A DNA stretch of 64,000 nt from Meandrina meandrites (GCA_963693305.1 OY855908.1:3648501-3712500); one strand, 5' to 3'; positions 47,901-58,442 are shown, counted from the first letter of the stretch. Notes: generated by a model not told the origin, from the letters alone. Numbers and translations: made by a program.

Positions 47901-50080
47901 CGCTCAGCATTTTGACTGTAATAATTCCAGAGTGTTTGTTAATCGGTGGTGATCTCAAGACTTAATGTAGACGAAAAAGTCGTTTCGTGATAAAAGAATC
48001 GAAACCTTTTTGCTAATTACTGTTGCGGTAACGTCTCGAATCTGATTGGTTGTAGAACAATAAACATTCCAGAAATTATTTTTGGCGTTCACGCTTCTTC
48101 GGTTTCGACTGTAAATCAATTTATATGGGAAGTGGTAACAAGGCTCCTGCCTAACGGGCACCCGGTAGCCTGTGGCGCCTAAGTTACAAGTGTGGGTGAC
48201 CTTGTAACTTTGTTCCACTGGCGTAAGATGTATCTGTTGTGGTTTAAATTTATCTTTGGTTTAAAAATTTTCAAACCAGTTTGATTTTGGTTTTTCATTG
48301 TCTCAAATTCATTATCATAATCTGAAACAAAGGGAAATAAAAATCAAACTGGTTTGAAAATTTTTAAACCAAAGATAAATTTAAACCACAACATATCCCT
48401 TTCAAAACAATAAGTGTTTCATTTCAAAATGGAAATACTACAGTTTTCCACAATCGAGATTCAGAAAAATAAAAATAAAATGCAGGTAACATGCATGTAC
48501 TAGTAGTTTTTGAATAGCAGTATTTCCAGTGAAAACCAAGCAGTATAGCATTGAAATCCATACCTACTATTCAAATAATACTCAATGTTATTTACCTTTG
48601 ACCAGGGTACCCTTCGGAATACTTGTTGTTCAGACAAGATCCCATGGCTTCCAGGGCAGCACGACTGCAGAAATTCTATAGAGAAAAAAAGGAATTTAAC
48701 ATGCATGACCTTTACATGCACAGAAAATATTTCCCTGATAATTAGAGAGATTGTTTTATTGCACTCGCACATTGATTCAAGGGAAAAAAAAATCTGGAAA
48801 ACGGTGTTCTTTATAAAGGTTAAGTACTGTTGCAGCAATTATAGTAATCATGGCAAAATCCCTTGTGATGAGGACAAGCCCATCAACAATATTATTTCAG
48901 GGTCAACTCATGAATAAACGTTTCCTGGTCACCAAGGAATATCTGACACCATGACATTCTACCAATAGAATCATCAGTTATAAATGCCAAGGAGATCTAA
49001 GCTACCTGCTCTTCAGTAGAACAATAAAGTTGATAATTAAAAGATATTTCCCTCTATCATAAAACTGATATCCTACACATTTGACACAACCTGTATGATA
49101 TTGTTAGAATTTATGATCGCACCTCTGAAGCTATGAGTTCCAGTCCCCTAACTTGTCGATCTTTTTCCTGTTTGATCAAGTCAAAGATTTCAGGATCATC
49201 ATCTTCTAGTGCCTCCTGGCCTGTCCAGATAGTGGCCCTTACTGCAGAGGAGCGGTAAAGTGTCTGCAAGGTTGTGTTACTTAGAAGACTTTCCCAGCAA
49301 GGCTATAAGGACAAATATTCGAGAATCAAAACTTTTAGTACCAGATGAAAGACTTATCTTCAATATATTATTTTACTGGGTAATCCAAAAAATCAATTGA
49401 ACGCATGAATTTTTTATTTGAAGGAGTTTTCTTGTATAGGGTTCAGATATTTAAACCTTGCAAGTCTCCTAGAGTATTGTAGCCTGCGAACGCAGATGTA
49501 TTTCCGGCTGTCGCTTGTCTTCGCTGAAAAATAACGGCGGAGACAAGCGACAGCCGGAAATACATCTGCGTTCGCAGGCTAATCTGGTGATCCCCTGGGA
49601 ATGGCACCATATAACTTAGGCAGACATGGGCACTGTGAGAATTCTAACCTTGTGTTGTGTTGTGTTGCAAGGCATTTTTTTTAAGAACTTCACTCAAGAA
49701 GTAACTATTTATACTTAAAAGAAACTGTTAGCAACATATTCAAAGATACTTATGCAAGTGTACATTGTTATTGTACTGTACACAATTCTCCAAAATGACC
49801 AGTGAGCAAAGATTATGCAACGTTCATTATAAATGTAAAAATTCAGTCATACGCAGCAAGAAAAGGTGACAGTAATATTTATTTTTCCCAAAAAATAAGA
49901 ATCTAAAAAAAGTACAATCACAATGCATGTGTTCTTGAGCAAAAGCTGTGTCATACACAGCGCCCATGCATAGCTCTTTATTGTAAGCTTAGCTTACGCA
50001 ACATCATTAACATAACCAGGTTAAACTCGTTAAAATTCACTCACCTTAAGAGCTCCAAGTTTACGTGAAAGGGTAAACAT
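38975..50080 (-). CDS. SHMT2: Serine hydroxymethyltransferase, probably mitochondrial
   Basis: SHMT is a PLP enzyme that converts serine and tetrahydrofolate to glycine and 5,10-methylene-THF. Exons in transcript order: 50080-50045, 49263-49123, 48675-48596, 47333-47218, 46091-46007, 45474-45393, 44562-44440, 44140-44072, 43020-42950, 42839-42781, 42168-42062, 41282-41183, 40733-40690, 40411-40300, 39766-39659, 39105-38975. They join in frame to 487 aa, the normal family length. Visible motifs: [37 protein letters not shown], the cofactor-site DMAHISG (Asp233, His236), the Schiff-base lysine in [11 protein letters not shown] (Lys262), [21 protein letters not shown] and the C-terminal MPGFDNH. 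About 27 residues before WTGQE are rich in Arg, Lys, Ser and Leu without acids, like a mitochondrial presequence. Location is inferred. The intron between exons 10 and 11 is U12-type. Confidence 0.96.
39174..39240. repeat. Near-perfect palindrome with about 31-bp arms
   Basis: GAGGTTAAGCATGACGTTTA followed by CGGCAAACGGC pairs perfectly with GCCGTTTGCCG followed by TAAACGTCATGCTTAACCTC, separated by only AAT. It lies in the last SHMT intron, about 70 bases upstream (in transcript sense) of the final exon. Confidence 0.9.
39783..39960 (+). repeat. Interspersed repeat (TAACCCTTCAGGTCC family), copy B
   Basis: GAGTGACCAACATCTTATTT and CTCCCTACAATATCAACACT match copy A at 4747-4960 in its first 60 bases; the rest is more diverged. 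It is in an SHMT intron. Confidence 0.5.
42169..42780 (-). other. U12-type AT-AG intron of SHMT
   Basis: On the coding (minus) strand the 5' splice site is ATATCCTTTT, directly after GGAAAAG. The 3' end contains the branch-site match ATCCTTGAC, with its adenosine 11-12 bases before the terminal CAG. No GT donor near the exon end gives an open frame. Joining GGAAAAG to AGATCAAG restores [19 protein letters not shown], exactly the family sequence at this place. These are textbook minor-spliceosome signals with an unusual AT...AG terminal pair. Confidence 0.88.
42450..42660 (-). repeat. Interspersed repeat (TAACCCTTCAGGTCC family), copy C, inside the U12 intron
   Basis: The left end is TAACCCTTTAAGTCCTAATA. 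The right end is the complement of copy A's start: GATATTGTAAGGAGAAATTA then GCTGGTCACTCTTAGGGGTT. Both ends carry inverted TAACCCTTT/AGGGGTTTT-type termini, about 210 bp apart. Confidence 0.65.
43407..44038. mobile_element. TTAA-flanked non-autonomous DNA element with an internal duplication
   Basis: The left end is TTAAGACGGAATCCACCAGG and the right end is the complement of TTAAGACGGGATCCGCCAGG, with TIR homology running about 60 bp to TTGGACAAAA. TTAA borders are typical of piggyBac-type insertion. Inside, a segment beginning CAACAATTTCTTATCAGAG (about 43550 and 43780) is tandemly duplicated (units about 230 and 205 bp). The right end lies 33 bases from the SHMT exon at 44072. Confidence 0.8.
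46404..46592. mobile_element. MITE with TAGCCTGCGAGCAG termini
   Basis: TAGCCTGCGAGCAGAC at the left and CCTGCTTGCAGGCTA at the right are inverted. The interior has G runs (46482-46497) and GAAGCTATCGCAGCTTCG. The related element at 49486-49582 has TAGCCTGCGAACGCAG ends. It lies in an SHMT intron. Confidence 0.7.
47388..48111. mobile_element. TA-flanked palindromic MITE (outer), interrupted at its centre
   Basis: The left arm 47388-47589 (starting CAGTCAAAACCGAAGAAGCG) and the right arm 47921-48111 (complement, starting CAGTCGAAACCGAAGAAGCG) are inverted over about 200 bp each, with TA on both outer borders. The element at 47592-47918 is inserted between the arms. It is a non-autonomous mariner-like element in the SHMT intron between exons 3 and 4 (transcript order). 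Confidence 0.85.
47592..47918. mobile_element. TA-flanked mariner-like MITE (inner), copy 1
   Basis: TIRs of about 135 bp start CAGTCAAAATACTCAGCG (right end CAGTCAAAATGCTGAGCG on the opposite strand) and reach GATCATCCAAC, flanked by TA on both sides. The spacer includes AAACCAATCAAATTGCTTCA. A second copy in the opposite orientation lies at 61897-62215. Confidence 0.9.
48237..48392. mobile_element. Fold-back MITE (TGTTGTGGTTTAAATTTATC)
   Basis: TGTTGTGGTTTAAATTTATC through AAACCAGTTTGATTTT is inverted at 48335-48392 with nearly perfect pairing over about 55 bases. The centre is AT-rich. It is located about 125 bases outside the outer palindrome at 47388-48111. Confidence 0.85.
49484..49584. 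mobile_element. 100-bp fold-back MITE
   Basis: TAGCCTGCGAACGCAGATGT then ATTTCCGGCTGTCGCTTGTC pairs perfectly with GACAAGCGACAGCCGGAAAT then ACATCTGCGTTCGCAGGCTA around a short TTCGCTGAAAAATAACGGCG centre. It lies in SHMT intron 1. Confidence 0.9.
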
Positions 50081-51527
50081 TTCCGATGTGTGTTTGTGGT
50101 AAAAGAATGAATAACAGATATTAAATAAATAAAATATCAGCGTGCAATTTTATACAAATCTAAAAGAAAGAGAGAAGACGACTAAAAGAGACCGCAGTAT
50201 GGACGGTCAGCAGTAACATCATTAGCGCGCGAATCTTACCCCCTCCCCACCCAATCTCGTTCCCAGAGTCCACAGGCTCCACGGTCAGCGGTTTAGTCGC
50301 CGGGTGACCCGGCGACTAAACCGCTGACCGTGGAGCCTGTGGACTCAACAACAGGAACGAGATTGCTCCCCACTCCCCACCCTACTCTAACAAATATTGT
50401 CTCGTTCCAGTCTCTTTTCCTTCTCCCGGTCTTTACCGCCGTGCCGTCGTTTCCGCTTCGTTGAAGTCAGTTTCGACACGGCGTTTTAAAACTTGTCGAG
50501 CTTTCGCCGTTATTTGCTGTTTTCTTTAAGAGGTCAAACGTATAAGGCTGTTGTGTAAATAGTACAGGCTGTTCGTGACATCGCCTAAGTTTAAAGCAAG
50601 AGGCTTTTTGAACGACATGCGGTCTTCTGGCAGTGCAGGTGGTACCGTAGTATCATAAACAGCTTGGTAAGTCGAGCGTTACGCTTTTTTGTACGTGAGA
50701 AAAGTTAAGGACAATAGGCCGTTAAGATTTCGAAAACCACTTATAGTTTATCCTGACACCTACGACTTAGATTGCTACAGATTTCAGGACATCTTGAGGC
50801 CAATGAACATTAACTATGTATGGAAATTATTCTGTAGCTTTGATGTCTCTTGTATTTTCGATTAGCACGGTTGAAGTTCGCCCTCACAAATTTGGTACAT
50901 CGCATCGCCGAATTTGAAAGCTTCGTAAGAATATAATTACCTGATTGTTAAGTATTGACATAAGTGTAACGTTTAGTAACCCTGCTTACAGTTAAGAGCG
51001 ATCTCTGGTCTACATTTCTTTTAAAAATGGTTTTTGTAATGGGTAAAAGATTCCGAATTGAAGTAGCCATGTTACGTCGAGATCACGAGATGTCTGTCTC
51101 TTAATCAATCAAGTTTAACTTCTTGTATTAACCGTCCGGTGGCATATCCTGCCGCAGCTGAGTAGCCACTGTGTTTTTTAGGTTGGTACGTCTTTCAAAA
51201 TGATAAATTATTCACTAAATTATCTCATTTCTCACATACAGGGGTCTGAGCCGCAAGACCGGAATTCCATAGATCTCCCTTCACTACAAGTTACGAAACG
51301 CCCGAAGGGAAGGCGAACAATGCAACGCACTTGAAAGTCATTTATTGGCTTTGCCTGCCAACATTTTGCCAGAGAATATTGGATCACTGGATTTGTACGA
51401 GCCATTTTTAAACGTGACGAATTTTTGCCCATCATTAACTCGCCAAATTTTAGTTTATATTTTTACGCGCTTCGTGTCGTCTCGTGTCACTGAGCGTCGG
51501 CAAATTGAACTTGTTTAGCGTGAGAAA
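50081..51527. promoter_or_regulatory. Head-to-head spacer: likely SHMT and DLGAP-like promoters
   Basis: The two start codons face away from each other across 1447 bases. A GC-richer stretch with several CpG lies at 50390-50560 and is the best promoter candidate. No TATA box is clear. A 110-bp palindromic MITE lies at 50253-50365. 5' UTR exons cannot be placed from sequence alone. A shared bidirectional promoter is an inference from the geometry. Confidence 0.45.
50253..50365. mobile_element. Fold-back MITE in the SHMT/DLGAP-like spacer
   Basis: AATCTCGTTCCCAGAGTCCA then CAGGCTCCACGGTCAGCGGT pairs with ACCGCTGACCGTGGAGCCTG then TGGACTC and GGAACGAGATT. The inner stem GTCGCCGGGTGACCCGGCGAC is itself palindromic. 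It carries the CTCGTTCC terminus also seen at 35145-35217. Confidence 0.88.
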
Positions 51528-54500
51528 ATGAATAGTAGCATCCTGGTGAATGGAAGTCAGAGATCAGAGTTGGTAATATTTGTGTCAAAAGGAAAACGAT
51601 ATGGACCTGTAATGGCTTCTGTTCCCGCTAACAAGGAAAATGTTTCCCCCGAGAAAGATATCGACTGCTTGTCAGACAGTTTTCAAAAGAATCTCACTAT
51701 GAATCACGTCGAGAAAGATGGACGCTATTTCCTGGATTTAATGGAAAGGGAAAGCGAACGCTTAACGAGGCTTTGTCAAGTTACAGAGCAAGAGATGTCG
51801 AATAAATCACTACCAGAAGATGGTAAGATATAATGAGACAAAAACTATCGTAAACATGTACAGTGTACGTCTATGAATTTTGCAGGTGTAAATACAACCA
51901 TTTCCACCCATTGTGGCTCTGTTGAAAGCTTGTTTGTGAGGTCATTTTGTAGGGAAGGTCTACTTTATTCGACCAAATGAAAATTTAGTTTCGTATGTTT
52001 AAATTTATTGTCTTTTTGTGTTTACCCTAGGTTTACTAGTGATAATTTTTAGCTTTGTGGTTTGGTCTTTTTAATTTTCTCAAACAACCCTATTTCTTTG
52101 TATTTATTTTGATTCTGGGAAAGAAATTACCTCCCAAAAATGGTTAAAAGGAAGAAAGTTATTCACAGATTAATTTGTGGGTGGGAGAATTTATTGTGAA
52201 TTATGAGCTGATTTTAACATATATCTGGACAATAGAAAACAGACAATATTTAAAAATGTACATATGAAGCTGAGAATTTTCTCTATGTACTCAGCATGCA
52301 GGGATTTACCTGCCTTTACAAGAGGCTTAATATGCTGAAAAGTGTCTGATGTCATGCATGTGTATTAATGTTATGTGCCGAAAGAGGTAGGATAATTTCA
52401 CTGGAAGCAGGAAATTTTCCAAGTTTAATCAGCTGTTTGCATCTAAAACTGCCCACACCTTGAAACATTGGACATCCAGTAATATTCCAACTAGGAACCC
52501 TTGAAAATGTTCAAAGACGAGTGTAACATTCCACAGGTTCATAGATAAATGTCTTGGCTTTGCTTTCAAATATTTATCTGGTTGAGTTTCAAAAATATTA
52601 TATTCATGTTTTTGTGTGTAGCTGTAGGGGAAATCATGTGCAAGCAATTTGATTGATGCAAAACAGCTTCATTTGAATGTATCCTTAAAAAACATTTTCC
52701 TGTGATTTATGATTAAAGACCTGTATCCAGGAATCCTAGCGAGAAACACAGAAAATACTCTCAATAAATTACCTTGTAGCAAAGATCTAAACTATTTTTT
52801 GCAGTTGCTGTTGAACAACATGAATCCTCTGGGCTCGTAATGATATATAACCACATTTTCCTACTCTAGTACTATATTTATCATTTAGTTGTTTATTTTG
52901 TGGTAAACCTTTCTTATTATTACTATTAAAATGTTGGCAGGAGTTGCAATGGGAACAATTTAAAGCAAAACTAACATCGGACTAAATCCATTTTGAGATC
53001 TGTTTAAGTCACTTTGGCATTGCAATTCAACTTGCTTTACTTTCCTTCAGGCAGTAAAAAACATAGCATGAAGAGTCTTCCTGTCTACTCCAATTAAGCT
53101 GGAAACTTCCCTTCAAGCCTTGTGTCGTAACAATAATTTTATGCTACCTATTTCCTTTAGGAATATTCAATCAATGTACAAGATGTTTTATCTAAACTCT
53201 TGTTGTGTAAATAAGTTTTCAAGAATCTGTCCATCCTTGGCCTTTTATATGCAGCATTGTTGGCGAAAAGAAAATGGAATTCAGAGCTTGGTCTCTGATA
53301 GTGACAGCAGGATTCACTATCCTAGTGATACCTGTCTAGTAATTAATGTGAAACATTTGAGACAATGACAGTCGAATTCAGAAGAGAACATCCAAGTCAT
53401 TAGGCAACAAAAACATTACCTCAGTCTGTATGTAACATAACACAAAACATATGTGTGTCAGTCTGCAGTGTAATGTCATAAATGAATAAGATGCATGATC
53501 ACAAAACAGAAATGACACTTTTCCCTTACCAGGAGCAGATCCAGGAGTTTTGAAAGGGGGGGGGGGGGGGGGGGGGGTGGTCACTGATATCAGGCGGCTG
53601 CCAAAGTAGAAACTATACGCCAATTTTATTTTGTCCTATGTTTGCCCCAAAGCATTGCAATTTAGTAAGGATGAATGGAATCCTCAGAAGAAATACATTA
53701 CAGACATATGGTTTTTGAGGGTGGCTAGCCAATGTTTTCTATACTTCAACTGGTGAAATCTCTCATACTTCAAGCCTGATAAAGCAGCCCAGAAGGGCAC
53801 AGCCTCCACTAAAGGAGGACCCCCCCTCCCCCCAGTACAGTAAGAGCCTTCTAGCAACTGACAGAAGTCCGTGGGAATGCACACATGAATTTTGTGCATA
53901 TGGGCCAAGAAGTTCTAAACAAAACTGCTAATAAATTCCTGTTTATTGATATTCTTTGTTTATTAAATCGGCGACTGGGCTCTGTTTAAAGCAATTAGAC
54001 TTCTCTCTTGGTTTCTAGTGACAACTATTGTTAAATAGACTTGTCTTGGCTCATTAAGCAATTTTAACCGACAAAACGAACCGAACATCTCTGTGGGTGG
54101 CTTGCTCCCTTAATAACACTCAGACGTACCACATAATACAAATTTTTTTTATTGTGTCAGACTATAAACTTAAAATGTTCCCACGCAGGAGGCACTGATC
54201 TGAAAATCACTGATTTGGAAGGTGATGTACATGTAACTAGTCGATTTGGGGCTTCACCCAGTGCCATCTATCAGCCAATTAAATCACAACTTATATAAGT
54301 TATTGTTTAATTAGATGCAGCCGGCATATTATTAAAATTATTATAATAAAATATTATGTGTAGTCATGACCAGAAAGATATACGACTTGAAGTTCTATTC
54401 CCAGTTCAAGAGTTTGTATGATAGCATGTGTCTATGCAATGTTCCACTGAAATCTTTTTTGGTTTGGGTAGAAATATCTGAAATTAATTTTAAACTTCAT

Positions 54501-57500
54501 CTAGAAAATTTTGCCTTTTTCGTGCAGAGTAATTAAGTTTGCCCATCATATTTCCAGGCATATTTTCTTTAGCATACTGTCGCTATAGAGTTAAGAGAAT
54601 TATATGAATCATTAAAGTTTTTAAATATAGAACTCTCAAGTACAGTTTTTGTGATCACTTCTAAAATATTAGACTCAGTATTTATAGCAGTTTCCTTTCA
54701 ATTTTTAATGGTGTGCTTAAGGGAATCTATCAGGCCTTCACAGGCAATTTAACTGAATGTGTACATTTGTGTTAAAAAATGATTGTGAAATGTCACCTTT
54801 CTGAGAGGTTTTTATTAGTTTCAAGATGTTGTGCATTATTCTTTGAAAACCTATATAGTTGACAAGCACTTGTCATGAGTATTGTTTAGGCACTTGAAAA
54901 GTAGATGCCCTTACTCCATATCAGGCCAAAATATATTTTCATTGTATTTTCCTAACAGTTTTGACTCAATTTTTCTTCAGACCTCAAGGAGTCTTTATTA
55001 TATGTCATTGCCCTGGTTACTTAACTTCCCTTGAAATTCATTTCAAGAGTAAAATAAATGTCAAGACAGATAATACCTTCCCAGTTTCAATCAAAAAGCA
55101 ATGTTGTGGTGAAACCATTTATCATTTCTGACCAAACTGGCAAATTCAGTGTTAAGTTAGAACTCTGGTCGAGTCAAGCATAGTCCAAAACAACTCTCTA
55201 TCTTGGACTAGCATATTATATTTTAAGGCAACAGCGCTGGAGCAAGAATTTTTTAATAAAATAAAGGGCTTTTTGAACATATTACACCAAGGTTTTGTTC
55301 AAGTTGGCTAAACTGATTTTAACCACTAATGTCTGCTTTGATTTCTTTCTTGAAGCTTGTGGAAAAATTCGGGCAGCCAATGGAAAGGCCAAGCTCCTGG
55401 TGAATAAAAAGTTTAAACAATTCAAAGGACTATGTGACATGAATTTGGTAAGTTTGGATGAAAATTAGCATGTTTTATGCACATATTATGTTGACTTTGG
55501 GCTTCCTTGATGTCAACTTCCCTGGTGATGAATCCAAGATGGATCATATTGGTACTTGGAATATAAGTAAAACAAATTCTTCATGTGCAAAAATACAAAC
55601 TTGATAATTTCCTTTAGGCCAATATGCAAAATTCTAGTGAATACCCAGACCACCTTTCGGTCTTGTCACATGCACTTTGGTGCTTTTTCCCAACAAGCTT
55701 TCTCGAAATAGCTGTATACACCTGGAGAGAGGCACTGTGAGAGTGAAGTGTCTTGCCCAAGAACACAACACAGTTATTCTGACCAGGGCTCAAACTCACA
55801 CCTATTGATCCAGAGTCCACTGCACTAACCATTAGGCCACCACGCCTCTTGAGGTGGCCTGTACTTGAGATAATTTTCTTTATATTTTTTGTCAGGGTGT
55901 TGGTGAGACAAATGGTAGAAGACCAACAAATGGAGATCTTGCAGGATTCTGGGATATGGTTATGATACAGGTAAAATCTATTCAATTGTAGGTTTCCATA
56001 AAAGTCAACAGGAGCCAAACCCATGACATTCTTGACATCAATTGATATCATACCTCTTTTAGCAGCACAAGGCCTCTTTCCATACATTCTTGCTTGTCAA
56101 CAAAACTTATTCTTATGCTAGCAATGTGTGAGATACAATGTTTGTCAAGTGACATCATGAGAAAGACATTATGTCGCAAGCAAAGTTGATACAAGTCTGC
56201 GGCTGCAGTATAAAACCAACGATCTTTTGCACGCTTATACCCAAGTAGTAGAACACAGATTTTCCAGTAGCTTGTATATTAATGGCTTATAACTATTTTT
56301 CTCAATATTTTTTTCTTATGCAAGGTTGATGACGTTAATAGCATGTTTTCCAACATAGATGAATTACGTAAAAATGGTTGGACACAAACGCAACCTCCTC
56401 CAGATGAGGTACAGTGTATGCTTTTCTAAAGAATGTTCAACACACAAATTACTGGGAGAAGCGTGTGGTCTACCACCATCCATAAGAGATGCCATACCAT
56501 ATTTCCTTGAATAAATGCCCACACAATAGTAAGCACCCTCCCTCGAATAAGCACCTACCCTCTTGGCCAAATAGCAAATAAGTGCTCCCTCTCCTCCACC
56601 TCACTTTCTTAAAGTCATCCCCCAGTATTGCATTGTGCATCATTACTACGCATAATTTGACACATGATTAGCGTGCGCATTAAAAAGTGGCAGCTTTTTC
56701 TCTATGGCTTGCCCTTGTCAGAGAGGTAAATCGTCATTTTCTCGAAAACCAGCATGGTGACCCATCGCTTTTTTCTGTTGTTTCGAATTGAGTACCGGTA
56801 ATAATTTCTTTCTGTAAAATGAATATGGACCAATTCTCAGTGTAAAATAAGAAACAATCGTTGGAAACGTGAATTTAGCCAGCAATCGTGACTTTAATCA
56901 TGGCGAAATTATAAAGATTTAATATTGGGGAAAAACAAGGTGCTGTTGCTCCTAAACGAGCATGGGGACCCTGATTTCAAGTTCCTATAAGATAAACAGT
57001 CAATAGGCAAAGTTTGACAAAAATCTCAGTGTGGGTTCTATTTCAGTGGAATGACCTTAAAGAGTAGGGATGCAAGGAAATCACATTTCAATTGTTACTT
57101 TATTTATCATCTTGTAAGCTTCAAATACACTGGCAACAATATACGTGTAGGAGAACATTTTTGTTTTACCTCAGACTTCTTTATGTGCATGTCCTCAAGT
57201 AAATGCCCATGCTTTAATAAGCGCATAGATATTGTACTGTTGCATTTTTTCATAGGAAAATTTAGCCAAGATATAGGTACAGTTTATTGAAACAAAAAAA
57301 TAAGCCCCCTCCCCACCCCTCCTCCTTGAATAAGTGCCCCCCTTTATTGGCTGAAATTTTAAATAAGTACTTTTAAATTTTAATTTAGAGGAAATTACTT
57401 ATGGCTGTGTTTACCGGTTCTTAATTTTGCAGACCGACTTTTCTAAAAGATCATCATTAACCCGGCAATCGTCGCTCTCAAGGCAGTCATCACTGGGCAA

Positions 57501-57675
57501 AGGTTCCGGAATAAGACGGCAAAAATCAAGAGAAGAAATGAAAGCTGCTGAGGCTGAACAACGAGCTGCAGCAAGAAAAAGATTGGCTGCAGCAAAACGG
57601 ACAGCAAGACAGAAAATGCTGCAGAAAAACAGTTCTTTGGATGATGTAGAAATATTTTGCTCGCCAAAAAAGTAA
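51528..57675 (+). CDS. DLGAP5-like: GKAP/DLGAP-family protein, short HURP (DLGAP5)-like form
   Basis: Exons: 51528-51822, 55356-55447, 55896-55970, 56325-56408, 57433-57675 (stop TAA). All splice in frame to 262 aa. Residues about 75-190 match the GKAP C-terminal domain: [32 protein letters not shown], the signature [19 protein letters not shown] and ELRKNGW. The tail has repeated RQSSL motifs and a basic Ala/Lys/Arg-rich helix. A KEN box (ANKENVSP) lies near residue 36. In the family, DLGAP1-4 are synaptic scaffolds and DLGAP5/HURP is a mitotic microtubule protein degraded by APC/C. The KEN box and basic tail favour the mitotic type. It is much shorter than vertebrate DLGAP5, and upstream coding exons beyond the chosen ATG cannot be excluded. 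Function is inferred. Confidence 0.85.
51823..55355 (+). other. First intron (3.5 kb) of the DLGAP-like gene
   Basis: It is mostly AT-rich with no exon-like frame. It contains a GC repeat with a 22-base G run at 53556-53577 (preceded by AGCAGATCCAGGAGTTTTGA), a C-rich stretch at 53820-53833, and no long inverted repeat. Confidence 0.55.
53530..53585. repeat. Interspersed repeat with a 22-bp poly-G run
   Basis: CAGGAGCAGATCCAGGAGTT precedes an uninterrupted run of 22 G. A second long G run lies at 63908-63923 in a different context. Length is likely polymorphic or assembly-uncertain. Confidence 0.8.
55680..55858 (-). mobile_element. tRNA-derived SINE, family 2, intronic copy
   Basis: On the minus strand: GGTGGCCTAATGGTTAGTGC (A box), AGGTGTGAGTTTGAGCCCTG (B box), then TTGTGTTCTTGGGCAAGACA and CTTCACTCTCACAGTGCCTC. 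The CTTGGGCAAGACACTT core is the V-SINE-like centre. It lies in the DLGAP-like intron 37 bases before exon 55896-55970. Confidence 0.85.
56497..57375. repeat. Repeat bounded by GAATAARTGCCC motifs
   Basis: TTCCTTGAATAAATGCCCAC and CTCGAATAAGCACCTACCC at the left, and TCCTTGAATAAGTGCCCCCC at 57328 at the right. The general style matches the TAATAAACGCC element at 14880-15870. It lies in the last DLGAP-like intron, ending about 60 bases before the final exon. Confidence 0.5.
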
Positions 57676-57758
57676 AACTGTTATTCCCAAGTCATTGCCT
57701 AGAGAGTATAGTTTGAAGCATATTTATGGAAGAATTTTTGAATTGAAGTAAAAAGCTA

Positions 57759-58442
57759 TTAAAGTGTATATGACATGAAAAATATTTTCTGCTTATTTGA
57801 AAGGCCTTTCAAAATACAGAAGAATGGCGTTTTTCTTTTCGAAATATCTTTTTTCGTTTCAGAGATATTGTCATTTTTGTATTATGCAAATTAGATCAGT
57901 GATGACGTCATAAGATTTGCAACTGAAAAATGGTAAAATACTGAATAAAAAATATCTCTGGAAATATTGAAGCAGTGTCCTTGAAACTTGGCACCACCAA
58001 TGTGCATCACAAAAGCAACAAAATGACACCCTTAGTATTGTTGCCATAGCAACCCTTTCAGCTCCAGTCTCTCTCTGTCAAAAAAACAAATATCTCCATT
58101 TGTAGCCTCTTAAGCGAGAAAAAGGGTTCTGCTTAGAACAGTCATTGTTCCCATATTGTCTTAATTCCCAGCATCAGATTGGCTGCGCTAGATGGTTCTT
58201 GATTAAGACAAAAACTGGGAATTTCAGTTTTTATTGAGACAGCACCAGCGGCAAAACTGTTGTCATGGCAACTGCCCTAAGGGTGTCATTTTGTTTCTTT
58301 TGTGATGCACATTGGTGGTGCCAAGTTCTAAGACCACTCAGAAACGAAAAAAGATATTTCGAAAAGAAAAACGCCATTCTTCTGTATTTTGAAAGGCCTT
58401 TCAAATAAGCAGAAAATATTTTTCGTGTCATATACACTTTAA
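57759..58442. mobile_element. TTAA-flanked palindromic element
   Basis: The left arm starts TTAAAGTGTATATGACATGA and the right arm is its complement, ending TGTCATATACACTTTAA. The arms share GAAAGGCCTTTCAAAATACA, GAATGGCGTTTTTCTTTTCG and GGCACCACCAATGTGCATCA, so homology reaches about 200 bp with a gap. TTAA is present at both ends. It begins 84 bases after the DLGAP-like stop, so it may be transcribed in that 3' UTR. Confidence 0.85.

Noticed and set aside
55614..56087. 157-aa minus-strand frame
   Set aside because: It spans a SINE and antisense of the DLGAP-like exon 55896-55970; no independent support.
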